Of a stretch of 59,981 bases of DNA, positions 41,830 through 50,063 are shown in pieces. The notes below the pieces were generated by a model. The model was not told where the DNA came from, ran no database searches, and was given only the letters and a program-made list of their open reading frames with translations. The DNA is from Pseudomonadota bacterium (GTDB lineage Bacteria; Pseudomonadota; Gammaproteobacteria; Burkholderiales; Casimicrobiaceae), in the NCBI GenBank assembly GCA_018241745.1, contig JAFEDG010000151.1:1-59981 (forward strand). The letters run 5' to 3'. Every line of letters begins with the position of its first letter. Position 1 is the stretch's first letter. Made by a program: the position numbers and the translations under genes.

Positions 41830-42243
41830 TCAGCGCGCGCCGCGCTCGGCGACGACGCGCTTGACCATCGCGACGATGTCCGCAGGCGGCGTGTCCTGCA
41901 GCATCAGTTCCTTGACGCCCAGGTCGCGGAGCTTCGCGCAGTCCTCGTCCGGGATGACGCCGCCGCCGACGACGAGGATGTCGCCGGCGTCACGGGCCTT
42001 GAGGCCGTCGAGGATGCGCGGGAACACCGTCATGTGCGCGCCGGACAGGATCGAGACGCCGATCACGTCGACGTCCTCCTGCACCGCCGCGTCGACGACT
42101 TCCTCCGGCGTCCGGTGCAGGCCGGTATAGATGACGTCCATGCCGGCGTCGCGCAGCGTCCGCGCCACGATCTTCACACCGCGGTCGTGGCCGTCGAGGC
42201 CCACCTTCGCGATGATCACGCGAATGCGTTCGGGACTTTCCAT
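41830..42243 (-). CDS. hcmB: 2-Hydroxyisobutyryl-CoA mutase small (B12-binding) subunit
   Basis: 137 residues. The cobalamin signature is complete: DGHDRGVKIVA (DxHxxG, His ligand to cobalt), SILSGAHM (SxL) and VVGGGVIP (GG). The ATG at 42243 has GGAGGAG upstream; the frame is open for 25 more codons but those do not look like family sequence. First gene of the hcmB-hcl-meaB-hcmA-hacl-gammaCA operon, 32 bases before the ligase. Confidence 0.93.
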   Translation of the reverse strand: MESPERIRVIIAKVGLDGHDRGVKIVARTLRDAGMDVIYTGLHRTPEEVVDAAVQEDVDVIGVSILSGAHMTVFPRILDGLKARDAGDILVVGGGVIPDEDCAKLRDLGVKELMLQDTPPADIVAMVKRVVAERGAR

Positions 42244-42292
42244 CGCTCCTCCATCGCGGCGGACGACGTGCCCGCCCTTCGAATCGTTTTGC

Positions 42293-42301
42293 ATACTGTA
42301 T
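42293..42301. promoter_or_regulatory. Candidate operator upstream of the hcm operon
   Basis: ATAC-T-GTAT, a short odd-centred palindrome, lies 50 bases upstream of hcmB on an otherwise GC-rich background. It resembles the alternating T/A/C/G half-sites (GTAT/ATAC) bound by FCD-type GntR repressors, and such a regulator is encoded at the far end of the operon. Pattern only. Confidence 0.3.
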
Positions 42302-42486
42302 TCCGTAATGCGCGTCACGACAAGCGACCGCGACAGTGCCTCCGCTCAAATTTTGTAAGTCTCTGATTTTGAGAAGATCCTGCGCATCGGCAACCCAGGC
42401 GCTAACGCGGGTGGGCGGATCCCGAATCCGGACGACCGGATTGGCGCATCCAAGCACCGTCGCCGTGTTGCGTCGCCCCCCGTGCC

Positions 42487-43341
42487 ATGAAGCCTTCCCT
42501 GCTCCCGCTGGTCCTGCTGTGCACTGTCCTCGTCGCAGTGGGCCTCGCCTATGTGTTCGTCCACCGCTACATGCCATGGGCCGACATCGGCGCCGCCCGC
42601 GCGGCCACGCCGCGCGCCGCCGAAACGGCGGTACGCACCGCGCACACGGTGGCCGATTTCTCGGCGCTCGACGTACAGGGCTTTTGCGAGGTGACGTTGC
42701 GCAGCGGGAGCACGCCTGCCGTCGTCGTCGACGCGCCCGCGGAACTGCAGGCAGGCGTCGAGATCGCCGTGCGGGGCAGCACGCTCGGCATCGACTGCCG
42801 GACGCCGTCCCGCGGCGTCGGCGCCTGGTTCTCGCGGGGTCCCAGCAAGCCGCCGCGCATCGACGTGACGTTCGTGCGCCTGGAGGCGGTGGCGGCCTCC
42901 GGCGCGGTCATGCTGCATGCGGGGCACCTCGCGTCGCCTGCGCTTGCCTTCGACCTCTCCGGGGCCGCCAACGTCGACTTCGCCGATCTTGCCACCGACA
43001 ATTTGAGCATCGACGGATCGGGCGCGGTCAAGATCGAGATCGCAGGCCGCGCCCGCGCGCAGCACATCGAGATTTCAGGCGCGGGCGATTACCAGGCCCG
43101 CGACCTCGTCAGCGAAACCGCGAGCGTGGAGGTGAGCGGCGCGGGCAAGGTGGTCGTCAACGCCACCCGCACGCTGCACATCGAGTTGTCGGGCGCGGGC
43201 ATCGTCGACTACGTCGGCACGCCGGAAGTGCACCAGTCGATCTCGGGGCTGGGCCGCGTGCGGCAGCTGGATCGGCGCGCCGCGGATGACAAGACGCCAG
43301 CCGTGCCACACCTGCCGTTCAGTTCAGCGCCGGTCGCGTAG
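42487..43341 (+). CDS. GIN-domain (DUF2807) surface or periplasmic protein
   Basis: 284 residues. An N-terminal membrane anchor or signal (LLPLVLLCTVLVAVGLAYVF) is followed by the GIN-type beta-helix of the putative auto-transporter adhesin family: FSALDVQGFCEVTLRSGS and repeats such as LSIDGSGAVKIEI, IEISGAGDYQARDL, VEVSGAGKVVVNA and IELSGAGIVDYVG. Function unknown; members are exported. Its 3' end overlaps the next, convergent gene by 23 bases. Confidence 0.85.
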   Translation: MKPSLLPLVLLCTVLVAVGLAYVFVHRYMPWADIGAARAATPRAAETAVRTAHTVADFSALDVQGFCEVTLRSGSTPAVVVDAPAELQAGVEIAVRGSTLGIDCRTPSRGVGAWFSRGPSKPPRIDVTFVRLEAVAASGAVMLHAGHLASPALAFDLSGAANVDFADLATDNLSIDGSGAVKIEIAGRARAQHIEISGAGDYQARDLVSETASVEVSGAGKVVVNATRTLHIELSGAGIVDYVGTPEVHQSISGLGRVRQLDRRAADDKTPAVPHLPFSSAPVA

Positions 43342-44494
43342 CATCCGCGCCATCGCCCGCGGCGGGCTTGAACAGCAGCGTGAGCCCGGTCGCAGGATCG
43401 CGATCGGGCTGCACGCCGGGCACCACGCGCACGTCCTGGACGCGACAATCCGCGAGCAGGTCGACGAGCATCGCGACGGCGTCGTCGACGCGTTCCATCG
43501 GCAACAACGGGCAGCGATAGCCTTCCGCATCGCGCGGCGAGAACGGCGACGACAGCCCGAGCCGCAACTCGCCGCCGTCCTCGGCGTCCGGCGCGCGGTG
43601 CGCGCTCAGCATCGCCACGGGCTCGCCCCAAGCGCTACGCAATGTGCGCAGCGCGGAGCCGACGAACAGCTGCGCGGCGATTTCGCGTTGCGCGCGCCGG
43701 CCGTCGGCGACCGCGTCGACGACGTCGCGCGCCGCACGCGGCAGCACCAGCACCGACGCCTGCGGCGATGCGAGCGCGCGCGACAGCAGGTCAGCGAGCG
43801 GCATCGCGAAGCCGACGTCCTCCGTCGCGACGAGCGGTGGCGCCGCGGGTGACGCGAGCGCCGCGCCGACCAGGAAACGCAGGTGCGCGGCCTGCTGGCC
43901 ATCGACGCGCAGCGCCCGCGGCGGCAGCGCGAACGGCGTCCCCGGCGCCGCGACGGCCGCATCCGCCGCCGCGACGAGGCCTGGCAGCGCGGCGAGTGCC
44001 AGCGCGGATGCGGGCACGAGCGCATCGGCGAGCGAGAACGCGGCGTGCGCGCCCAGCACGCGGTGCTCGCGCAACAATGCGGCCACCGCCGCGGGATCGG
44101 CGAGCGTCGCAGGAAGGTCGAGCGCATCGGCGGCGCCGTCGCTGCGCGCGGCGACGATCACGAGCGGGAGCGCGAACAGCCGCACGGCCAGCGCATCCCC
44201 GGGTCGCGCGACGCCATGCCGTATCACGGCGGCGAGGCGCCGCCACAGGTGTCGGTACGTGCTGCCGCGCGGCGCGCCGGCAAAGATCGCGGCAAGGCCG
44301 GCGCCGTCGCCGGCCGCCAATGCCGCAGCAAAGGCGTGGTCGATGCCCGCGTCGACCGCCGCGGCCGCCTCGACGGACGCCTGCCCCAGCGCCGAGGCGA
44401 CGGCCGCCACCAGCGGCGATGCCGCGACCGTCGGCGCGACCGGCGGTCGTGGATCGGGGAGCTCGAGCAGCATGCCGCGAATTGTCGCATGCAT
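43319..44494 (-). CDS. Conserved protein of unknown function
   Basis: 391 residues from the ATG at 44494 (MHATIRGMLLEL); an ATG at 44473 is an alternative. Ala/Leu-rich and without signal peptide or clear membrane helices. I recognise no motif. Middle blocks such as RALRVDGQQAAHLRFLVGAAL and a C-terminal LGLSSPFSPRDAEGYRCPLLPMERVDDA suggest an alpha/beta soluble protein that reads like a conserved betaproteobacterial hypothetical. Divergent from proS. Confidence 0.65.
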   Translation of the reverse strand: MHATIRGMLLELPDPRPPVAPTVAASPLVAAVASALGQASVEAAAAVDAGIDHAFAAALAAGDGAGLAAIFAGAPRGSTYRHLWRRLAAVIRHGVARPGDALAVRLFALPLVIVAARSDGAADALDLPATLADPAAVAALLREHRVLGAHAAFSLADALVPASALALAALPGLVAAADAAVAAPGTPFALPPRALRVDGQQAAHLRFLVGAALASPAAPPLVATEDVGFAMPLADLLSRALASPQASVLVLPRAARDVVDAVADGRRAQREIAAQLFVGSALRTLRSAWGEPVAMLSAHRAPDAEDGGELRLGLSSPFSPRDAEGYRCPLLPMERVDDAVAMLVDLLADCRVQDVRVVPGVQPDRDPATGLTLLFKPAAGDGADATRPALN

Positions 44495-44557
44495 GCCACA
44501 GCACCCCGCCGTGGCCGCATGCTGCGGCCGCATCCGGCGCCCGATGTCAATTCGAGC

Positions 44558-44563
44558 TAAAAT
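44558..44563 (+). promoter_or_regulatory. Candidate -10 element of proS
   Basis: TAAAAT 49 bases ahead of the proS ATG, the same element as ahead of mnmG, atpI and BPH. No clear -35. Confidence 0.35.
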
Positions 44564-44611
44564 CAACGTCTTGCATTCGATATCGCGACCCGTTCGCGAC
44601 ATTCCCGCCCG

Positions 44612-46324
44612 ATGCGTGTCTCCCGCTTTCTGCTCACGACGCTCAAGGAAGCGCCCGCCGAAGCCGATGTCGTCAGCCAGCAGCTGATGCTGCGCGCCGG
44701 CCTGATCAAGAAGGTGTCGTCCGGCATCTATTCGTGGCTTCCGCTCGGCCTCATCACGCTGCGCAAGGTCGAGGCGATCATCCGCGAGGAGATGAACCGC
44801 GCCGGCGCGCTCGAGTGCTACCTGCCTCACGTGCTGCCGGCCGAGCTGTGGCAGGAGACGGGACGCTGGGACAAGTTCGGACCGCTGCTGCTGAAGATCA
44901 AGGATCGCCAGGGCCGCGACTTCCTGTTCGGCCCGACGCACGAGGAGGCGGTGACCGACATCGTCCGCCGCGACGTGCGCAGCTACCGCCAGCTGCCGCT
45001 CAACCTGTACCAGATCCAGGTCAAGTTCCGCGACGAGATCCGGCCGCGCTTCGGTGTGATGCGCGGGCGCGAGTTCCTGATGAAGGACGCGTACTCGTTC
45101 GACGTCGACCGCGAGAGCCTGATGCGCTCGTACCGCGCGATGTACGACGCATACACGCGCATCTTCTCGCGGCTCGGGCTCAAGTTCCGCGCCGTCGAGG
45201 CCGACACCGGCGCGATCGGCGGCTTCGCGTCGCACGAGTTCCAGGTACTGGCGGACTCGGGCGAGGACGCGATCGCGTGGTGTCCGCAGTCCGACTACGC
45301 GGCAAACGTCGAGCAGGCCGAAGGCGTCGCGCCGACGACCCCGCGCGCTGCGCCCGCGGAGGCGATGCGCAAGGTCGCCACACCCGGCATGTCGACGTGC
45401 GAGGACGTGGCCAAGCTGCTCGGCCTGCCGCTCGCCCGCACCGTCAAATGCCTGATGGTGCATGCGGGCGGAAAGGTGCAAATGTTGCTGGTCCGCGGCG
45501 ACCACATGGGCAACGAGGTGAAGATCGGCAAGCTTCCCGGCTTCGGCGACTGGCGCTGGGCGCACGAATCCGAGATCGCGGAGGCGCTGGGCTGCCGTCC
45601 CGGCTACCTCGGGCCCGTGGGGATGCCCGCGACCGTACCGCTGATCGTCGACCGCCAGGTCGCCGTGATGGCGGACTTCGTCTGCGGTGCCAACGAGCCC
45701 GACGTCCACCTGGCCGGCGTCAATTTCGGCCGCGATTGCCGCGAACCGGACCTCGTGATGGACCTCCGGAACGTCGTCGACGGGGACCCGTCGCCCGACG
45801 GCAACGGCACGCTCGAGATCGTGCGCGGCATCGAGGTCGGCCACGTGTTCGCGCTCGGCAGCGTCTATTCGGCGGCGATGAACGCAACTTTCCTCGATGC
45901 CCAGGGTCAATCGCACGTCATCGAGATGGGGTGCTATGGCATCGGCGTCACCCGCGTCGTCGCCGCCGCCATCGAGCAGAACCACGACGAGCGCGGGATC
46001 GCCTGGCCCGCGCCGATGGCGCCGTTCACGGTCGCCATCGCGCCGATCGGCTACGATCGCAACGAAGCCGTCCGCAACGTGGCCGACGCGTTGTACGACC
46101 GCCTCGTCGCCGCCGGGATCGACGTGCTGCTCGACGACCGTGGCGAGCGGCCTGGCGTGATGTTTGCTGACCTCGAGCTGATCGGCATCCCGTGGCGCGT
46201 CACGATCGGCGACCGGGGCCTGAAGGAAGGCAACGTCGAGCTGCAGGCGCGACGCGACGCGAAGGGCGAGAGCGTGCCGCTCGCCGACGTCGAGCGCGTG
46301 CTGCACGCACGGCTCGCGCACTGA
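44612..46324 (+). CDS. proS: Prolyl-tRNA synthetase
   Basis: 570 residues, bacterial form with the inserted editing domain (about 230-400) that hydrolyses Ala-tRNA(Pro). Class II motifs: [36 protein letters not shown] (motif 1), [25 protein letters not shown] (motif 2, in part [20 protein letters not shown]) and [17 protein letters not shown] (motif 3). Editing-domain YbaK-like block: [24 protein letters not shown]-terminal anticodon-binding domain is complete. Confidence 0.98.
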   Translation: MRVSRFLLTTLKEAPAEADVVSQQLMLRAGLIKKVSSGIYSWLPLGLITLRKVEAIIREEMNRAGALECYLPHVLPAELWQETGRWDKFGPLLLKIKDRQGRDFLFGPTHEEAVTDIVRRDVRSYRQLPLNLYQIQVKFRDEIRPRFGVMRGREFLMKDAYSFDVDRESLMRSYRAMYDAYTRIFSRLGLKFRAVEADTGAIGGFASHEFQVLADSGEDAIAWCPQSDYAANVEQAEGVAPTTPRAAPAEAMRKVATPGMSTCEDVAKLLGLPLARTVKCLMVHAGGKVQMLLVRGDHMGNEVKIGKLPGFGDWRWAHESEIAEALGCRPGYLGPVGMPATVPLIVDRQVAVMADFVCGANEPDVHLAGVNFGRDCREPDLVMDLRNVVDGDPSPDGNGTLEIVRGIEVGHVFALGSVYSAAMNATFLDAQGQSHVIEMGCYGIGVTRVVAAAIEQNHDERGIAWPAPMAPFTVAIAPIGYDRNEAVRNVADALYDRLVAAGIDVLLDDRGERPGVMFADLELIGIPWRVTIGDRGLKEGNVELQARRDAKGESVPLADVERVLHARLAH

Positions 46325-46343
46325 AACGACACGACATCCCGAC

Positions 46344-46985
46344 ATGCCCGCACCGCTCCTCGCTCGCCTGCCCCGCTACGCCGCCGCCGTCGCGCTCGCT
46401 TGCGCGGCGACGCTCGCGCACGCCGGCGCGCAGGTGGAGGAGAAGCTCGCGCCGTCCGTCGTCGCGGGGCTCGCGAAGTCGATCGCCGACATGCCGGCAC
46501 CGGCCAACTATGCCAACCGGCCCGACGTGAAACGCTGGATCGACGACGTGTCGCCGCGGCTCGCGGCGCGCGTGCCCGACGCCGCAGAGCGCCGGGACCT
46601 GCTCGCCACCGTGCATTACGAGGCGGTGCGCGCGGGCCTCGACCCTCAGCTCGTCATCGCAGTCATGCACCACGAGAGCGGCTTCCGCAAATACGCGATC
46701 TCGCCGGCGGGCGCGCGCGGCTACATGCAGGTGATGCCGTTCTGGGTCAAGCTGATCGGCCTGCCGGACCAGAGCCTCTTCGCGCTGCGCACCAACCTGC
46801 GCTACGGCTGCACGATCCTGCGCTTCTACCTCGACGCCGAGAACGGCGACTATTTCCGCGCGCTCGGCCGCTACAACGGCAGCCTTGGCCGCAGCGAATA
46901 CCCGACGGCGGTGATGGCGGCGATGCGCCGTTACGAATCGCCGTACGGCGCGCCGCTCAAGCTGTCCGTCAACAGCGCGCGGTGA
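46344..46985 (+). CDS. Lytic transglycosylase (SLT domain)
   Basis: 213 residues. Signal peptide about 1-28 (VALACAATLAHAGAQ). The SLT active-site block HHESGFRKYAISPAGARGYMQVMP holds the catalytic Glu, followed by the N-L-R-Y-G motif (TNLRYGCTILRFYL) and ALGRYNGSLG. It cleaves the MurNAc-GlcNAc bond of peptidoglycan with formation of the 1,6-anhydro end. It begins 19 bases after proS and overlaps gluQ (GTGA). Confidence 0.93.
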   Translation: MPAPLLARLPRYAAAVALACAATLAHAGAQVEEKLAPSVVAGLAKSIADMPAPANYANRPDVKRWIDDVSPRLAARVPDAAERRDLLATVHYEAVRAGLDPQLVIAVMHHESGFRKYAISPAGARGYMQVMPFWVKLIGLPDQSLFALRTNLRYGCTILRFYLDAENGDYFRALGRYNGSLGRSEYPTAVMAAMRRYESPYGAPLKLSVNSAR

Positions 46986-47911
46986 CGGCGCCCGCCGCGC
47001 ACGGCCGACGCTGCGGCCGCTTCGCGCCCTCGCCCACCGGCCCGCTGCATTTCGGTTCGCTCGTCGCCGCGGTCGCGAGCCACGCCGACGCGCGCGCCCG
47101 GCACGCGCAGTGGCGCGTGCGGATCGAGGATGTCGACGTGCCGCGCACTGTCGCCGGCGCCGAGGAGGACATCGTCGCGACGCTCGCGCGCCACGGCATG
47201 GTGGCGGACGGCAGCATCGTGCGCCAGTCGGCGCGCACCGCGCATTACGAACGCGCGGTCGCGGCGCTCGCCGCGCGCGGCGCCACGTACGAGTGCGCGT
47301 GCACGCGTGCCGAGCTCGCGCTCGCGAGCGCCGTCGATCCTGCCAGCGGCGAGCGCGTGTATCCCGGCACGTGCCGCGACGGCGTGCCCGCGGGCCACGC
47401 CGCGCGCACGGCGCGGGCCACGCGCGTCCGCGTCGGCACCGCGACGATCGCGTTCGAGGATCGCGTGCAGGGCCACGTCGAGCAGGCGCTCGCGACGGAC
47501 GCGGGCGACTTCGTCGTCCGCCGCAGCGACGGTCTGTACGCATACCAGCTCGCTGTCGTCGTCGACGATGGCGCGGAGCGCGTCACCGACATCGTCCGCG
47601 GCGCGGACCTGATCGCGTCGACGCCGCGCCAGATCCATCTGCAGCGCCTGCTCGGACTGCCGGAGCCCACGTACCTGCACGTGCCGGTCGCGATCACAGC
47701 GAGCGGGGAAAAGCTCTCCAAGCAGACGGGCGCGAGCGCGCTGGGCCGCGACGCGCTCGCGTCGCTTGCCGCCGCGTGGGCGTTCCTGGGCCAGCCGGCG
47801 CTCCCCGCTGCGGACAGCGTCGACGCGTTCTGGGCCGTCGCCCCCGGCGCATGGGATCCGACACGCATCCCGCGCACGTACGCCGCCCCTGCCCCGCGCG
47901 GGCTCGCCTGA
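46982..47911 (+). CDS. gluQ: Glutamyl-Q tRNA(Asp) synthetase
   Basis: 309 residues; GTG start overlapping the previous stop. A truncated GluRS paralogue that attaches glutamate to queuosine-34 of tRNA(Asp). HIGH-equivalent FAPSPTGPLHFGSLVAAVAS, KMSKS-equivalent KLSKQ, and the zinc-site Cys residues in ECACTRAEL and YPGTCRDG are present; the anticodon-binding domain of GluRS is absent, as expected. Confidence 0.95.
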   Translation: MTAPAAHGRRCGRFAPSPTGPLHFGSLVAAVASHADARARHAQWRVRIEDVDVPRTVAGAEEDIVATLARHGMVADGSIVRQSARTAHYERAVAALAARGATYECACTRAELALASAVDPASGERVYPGTCRDGVPAGHAARTARATRVRVGTATIAFEDRVQGHVEQALATDAGDFVVRRSDGLYAYQLAVVVDDGAERVTDIVRGADLIASTPRQIHLQRLLGLPEPTYLHVPVAITASGEKLSKQTGASALGRDALASLAAAWAFLGQPALPAADSVDAFWAVAPGAWDPTRIPRTYAAPAPRGLA

Positions 47912-47935
47912 ACCGGGGTGCGCACGCGCCGCGGG

Positions 47936-47941
47936 TAAAAT
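47936..47941 (+). promoter_or_regulatory. Candidate -10 element of the BPH-hslO-hslR operon
   Basis: TAAAAT 49 bases before the BPH ATG, followed by a short inverted repeat (GGCGCC region at 47943-47955). Same element as ahead of mnmG, atpI and proS. Confidence 0.35.
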
Positions 47942-47990
47942 AGCGCCTTCGGCGCCATGTTCTCGCGCGTCACGTCAATCCCGTTTGCGC

Positions 47991-48566
47991 ATGACCACAC
48001 TCGTTGCCGTCCGCAAGGGCGGACAGCTCGCCATCGCCGCCGATTCGCTGACGACGTTCGGCGACCTCAAGCTGTCGTCGACGTACGACCGCAGCTACGA
48101 AAAAATCCTCCAGTACAAGGGGACGTACATCGGGCTGTGCGGCTCGGCGGCGCACCAGCTCGTGTTCGAGAGCCTGCTGCGCGAGCACAAGACGTTCGAT
48201 TTCTCGACCAAGCTCGGCATCTTCGACACGTTGCGCAGGCTGCACCCCATCCTCAAGGAACAGCATTTCCTCAACCCGAAGGAAGAGGAAGACGACCCGT
48301 ACGAGTCGACGCAGATCACCGCGCTGATCGCCAACGCGCAGGGAATCTTCGGCGTCTACTCGATGCGCGAGGTGTTCGAGTACACGCGCTTCTGGGCCAT
48401 CGGCTCCGGCCGCGAATTCGCGCTCGGCGCGATGAACGCGCTGTACCCGCGGCTCAAGACCGCCGGCGCGCTGGCCAAGGCCGGCGTCGAGGCCGGCGCG
48501 GCGTTCGACAAGAATTCCGCGCTCCCGATGACGATGCACACGCTGACGCTGAGCGATGGCCGCTGA
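47991..48566 (+). CDS. Betaproteobacterial proteasome homologue (BPH)
   Basis: 191 residues. An Ntn-hydrolase related to HslV and the proteasome beta subunit. After removal of Met1 the protein would start TTLVAVRKGGQLAIAADS: N-terminal Thr nucleophile and Asp17 in mature numbering, as in proteasomes; the Lys33 position reads Arg, with Lys four residues later (DRSYEKIL). The LCGSAAHQLVFESLL block is typical of BPH. Published BPH forms a 14-subunit double ring. Here its stop overlaps the hslO start (48556), and hslO overlaps hslR, so a self-compartmentalised hydrolase is translationally coupled to two heat-shock proteins. Confidence 0.85.
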   Translation: MTTLVAVRKGGQLAIAADSLTTFGDLKLSSTYDRSYEKILQYKGTYIGLCGSAAHQLVFESLLREHKTFDFSTKLGIFDTLRRLHPILKEQHFLNPKEEEDDPYESTQITALIANAQGIFGVYSMREVFEYTRFWAIGSGREFALGAMNALYPRLKTAGALAKAGVEAGAAFDKNSALPMTMHTLTLSDGR

Positions 48567-49479
48567 CGCGGGACGGCCGGCGGCCGACGCGCTGACGCGC
48601 TTCGTCGTCGACGCGGCGGGCGTCCGCGGCAGCGCGCTGACGCTCGACGCGACGACGGCCACGCTGCTCGCCGCGCGCGACTACCCGCCCGCGATCGCAG
48701 CGATCGTCCGCGAACTCGCAGTCGCGGCCGCGCTGCTCGCCTCCGCGCTCAAGTTCGACGGCCGGCTCGTGCTGCAGGCGGCGAGCCAAGGGCCGCTGAA
48801 GCTCGTCGTCGTCGAATGCGATCGCGGGCTCGCATTGCGCGCGACGGCGCAATGGGACGCGGAAGGCGTCGCGGCGCTGCCCACCGATGCGTCGATGAAG
48901 GCGCTCGCGGGCGGCGATCCGGCGGCCCGTTTCATCGTCGCGCTCGACCGCCCGGGCACGCAGCCCTACCAGGGCGTCGTCGCGCTGCCGGATGGCCCGG
49001 TCGCCGCGGCGATCGCGCATTACCTGACGACGTCCGAGCAGGTTGCGAGCCGCCTCGCGGTCGCGAGCCGCGGCACGCGCGCCGCGGGTTGGCTGCTGCA
49101 GCGAATGCCGCCGCCCGCCAGCTCGTTGCCCGACGACGACACGGCGCGCGAGGCCGCGTGGCAGCGCATCGCCGCGGGTGACGATGAGGCGGCCGTCACG
49201 GCGCTGCTGGAGGGCGACGACGTCGAATCCGTCCTGCGCACGCGCTTCGCATGGGATGACGTGCGGATGCTCGCGACGGCCCACCCGCACGCCGGATGCC
49301 GCTGCTCCGAGGAGCGCGTCGTGCGCGCGCTGCGCATTGCGGGCCGCGACGAGATCGAGGCGGCGATCGCAGAGCGCGGCGAGGTCGAAGTCACCTGCGA
49401 GTTCTGCAACCGCCGCTATGTGTTCGCCGCGGACGTCGCGCGCGCGCTCGTCGGTGACGCGCCGACCACGCCGCAATGA
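48556..49479 (+). CDS. hslO: 33 kDa chaperonin Hsp33
   Basis: 307 residues. A redox-switched holdase chaperone that is zinc-bound and inactive when reduced. The four zinc Cys are Cys248/Cys250 (GCRCSEERV) and Cys281/Cys284 (TCEFCNRRY), the CxC-x30-CxxC pattern. It overlaps BPH by 11 bases at its start and hslR by 4 at its end. Confidence 0.96.
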   Translation: MAADAGRPAADALTRFVVDAAGVRGSALTLDATTATLLAARDYPPAIAAIVRELAVAAALLASALKFDGRLVLQAASQGPLKLVVVECDRGLALRATAQWDAEGVAALPTDASMKALAGGDPAARFIVALDRPGTQPYQGVVALPDGPVAAAIAHYLTTSEQVASRLAVASRGTRAAGWLLQRMPPPASSLPDDDTAREAAWQRIAAGDDEAAVTALLEGDDVESVLRTRFAWDDVRMLATAHPHAGCRCSEERVVRALRIAGRDEIEAAIAERGEVEVTCEFCNRRYVFAADVARALVGDAPTTPQ

Positions 49480-49889
49480 CGCGCCCGCGCGAGCCCGACG
49501 ACGCGGCCGACGGCCGCGTCCGGCTGGACAAGTGGTTGTGGGCGGCGAGGCTGTTCAAGACGCGCGCATTGGCGGTCACTGCGATCGACGCGGGCCAGGT
49601 CCGCATCGACGACGCACGCGTGAAGCCCGCGCACACGGTGCGGCCTGGCATGCGCATCAGCGTGCGCCGCGCGGGCCTGGTGCTGGAGGTGGACGTGCGC
49701 GCGCTGTCCGCGCGGCGCGCGAGCGCCACGATCGCGGCGACGCTGTACGCAGAGACGGCCGGCAGCGTGGAGCGGCGCGAGCGCTTCCTTGCCGAGCGCG
49801 CCGCGGCCGCGGCCCAGGTGCCGCGCTTCCCCGGCCGCCCGACGAAGCGCGACCGGCGCAAGCTCGAGGATTTCCTGAACGAGCCGTGA
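49476..49889 (+). CDS. hslR: Heat-shock ribosome-associated S4 protein Hsp15
   Basis: 137 residues. An S4 RNA-binding domain (VRLDKWLWAARLFKTRALAVTAIDAGQVRID) followed by a basic C-terminus (RPTKRDRRKLEDF). Hsp15 rescues 50S subunits that carry a stalled nascent-chain tRNA. The ATG overlaps the hslO stop. Confidence 0.95.
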   Translation: MTRPREPDDAADGRVRLDKWLWAARLFKTRALAVTAIDAGQVRIDDARVKPAHTVRPGMRISVRRAGLVLEVDVRALSARRASATIAATLYAETAGSVERRERFLAERAAAAAQVPRFPGRPTKRDRRKLEDFLNEP

Positions 49890-49903
49890 CCGCGCGCGGC
49901 GGC

Positions 49904-50053
49904 TCAGCAGAGCCGGAACGCGGCGAGCTGGAAGACGAGTTCAGGCTGGCAATAGCCGACGTACGCGAGCCACGCGAGCAGCAGCGTGGCGGCGAGCGCC
50001 AGCACGATGAAGGCGCGGCGCCGGAACGCGGTCGTGACGGGGGTGGTCTCCAC
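49904..50053 (-). CDS. Small 49-aa single-helix membrane protein
   Basis: GTG at 50053, TGA at 49906-49904. A basic start (TTAFRRRA) leads into one membrane helix (FIVLALAATLLLAWLAYVGY) and a short tail ending FRLC. It lies 10 bases downstream of the MerR-type gene on the same strand and 14 bases from the hslR stop, filling the gap exactly. No strong ribosome-binding site and no known family; supported by its fit to the gap and its clear helix. Confidence 0.5.
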   Translation of the reverse strand: METTPVTTAFRRRAFIVLALAATLLLAWLAYVGYCQPELVFQLAAFRLC

Positions 50054-50063
50054 CCCCGCGAGT

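Noticed and set aside
43319..46345. Very long open frame on the minus strand running through proS
   Set aside because: Only the left part is a real gene (to about 44494). The rest is antisense to well-conserved proS and reflects high GC at third positions.
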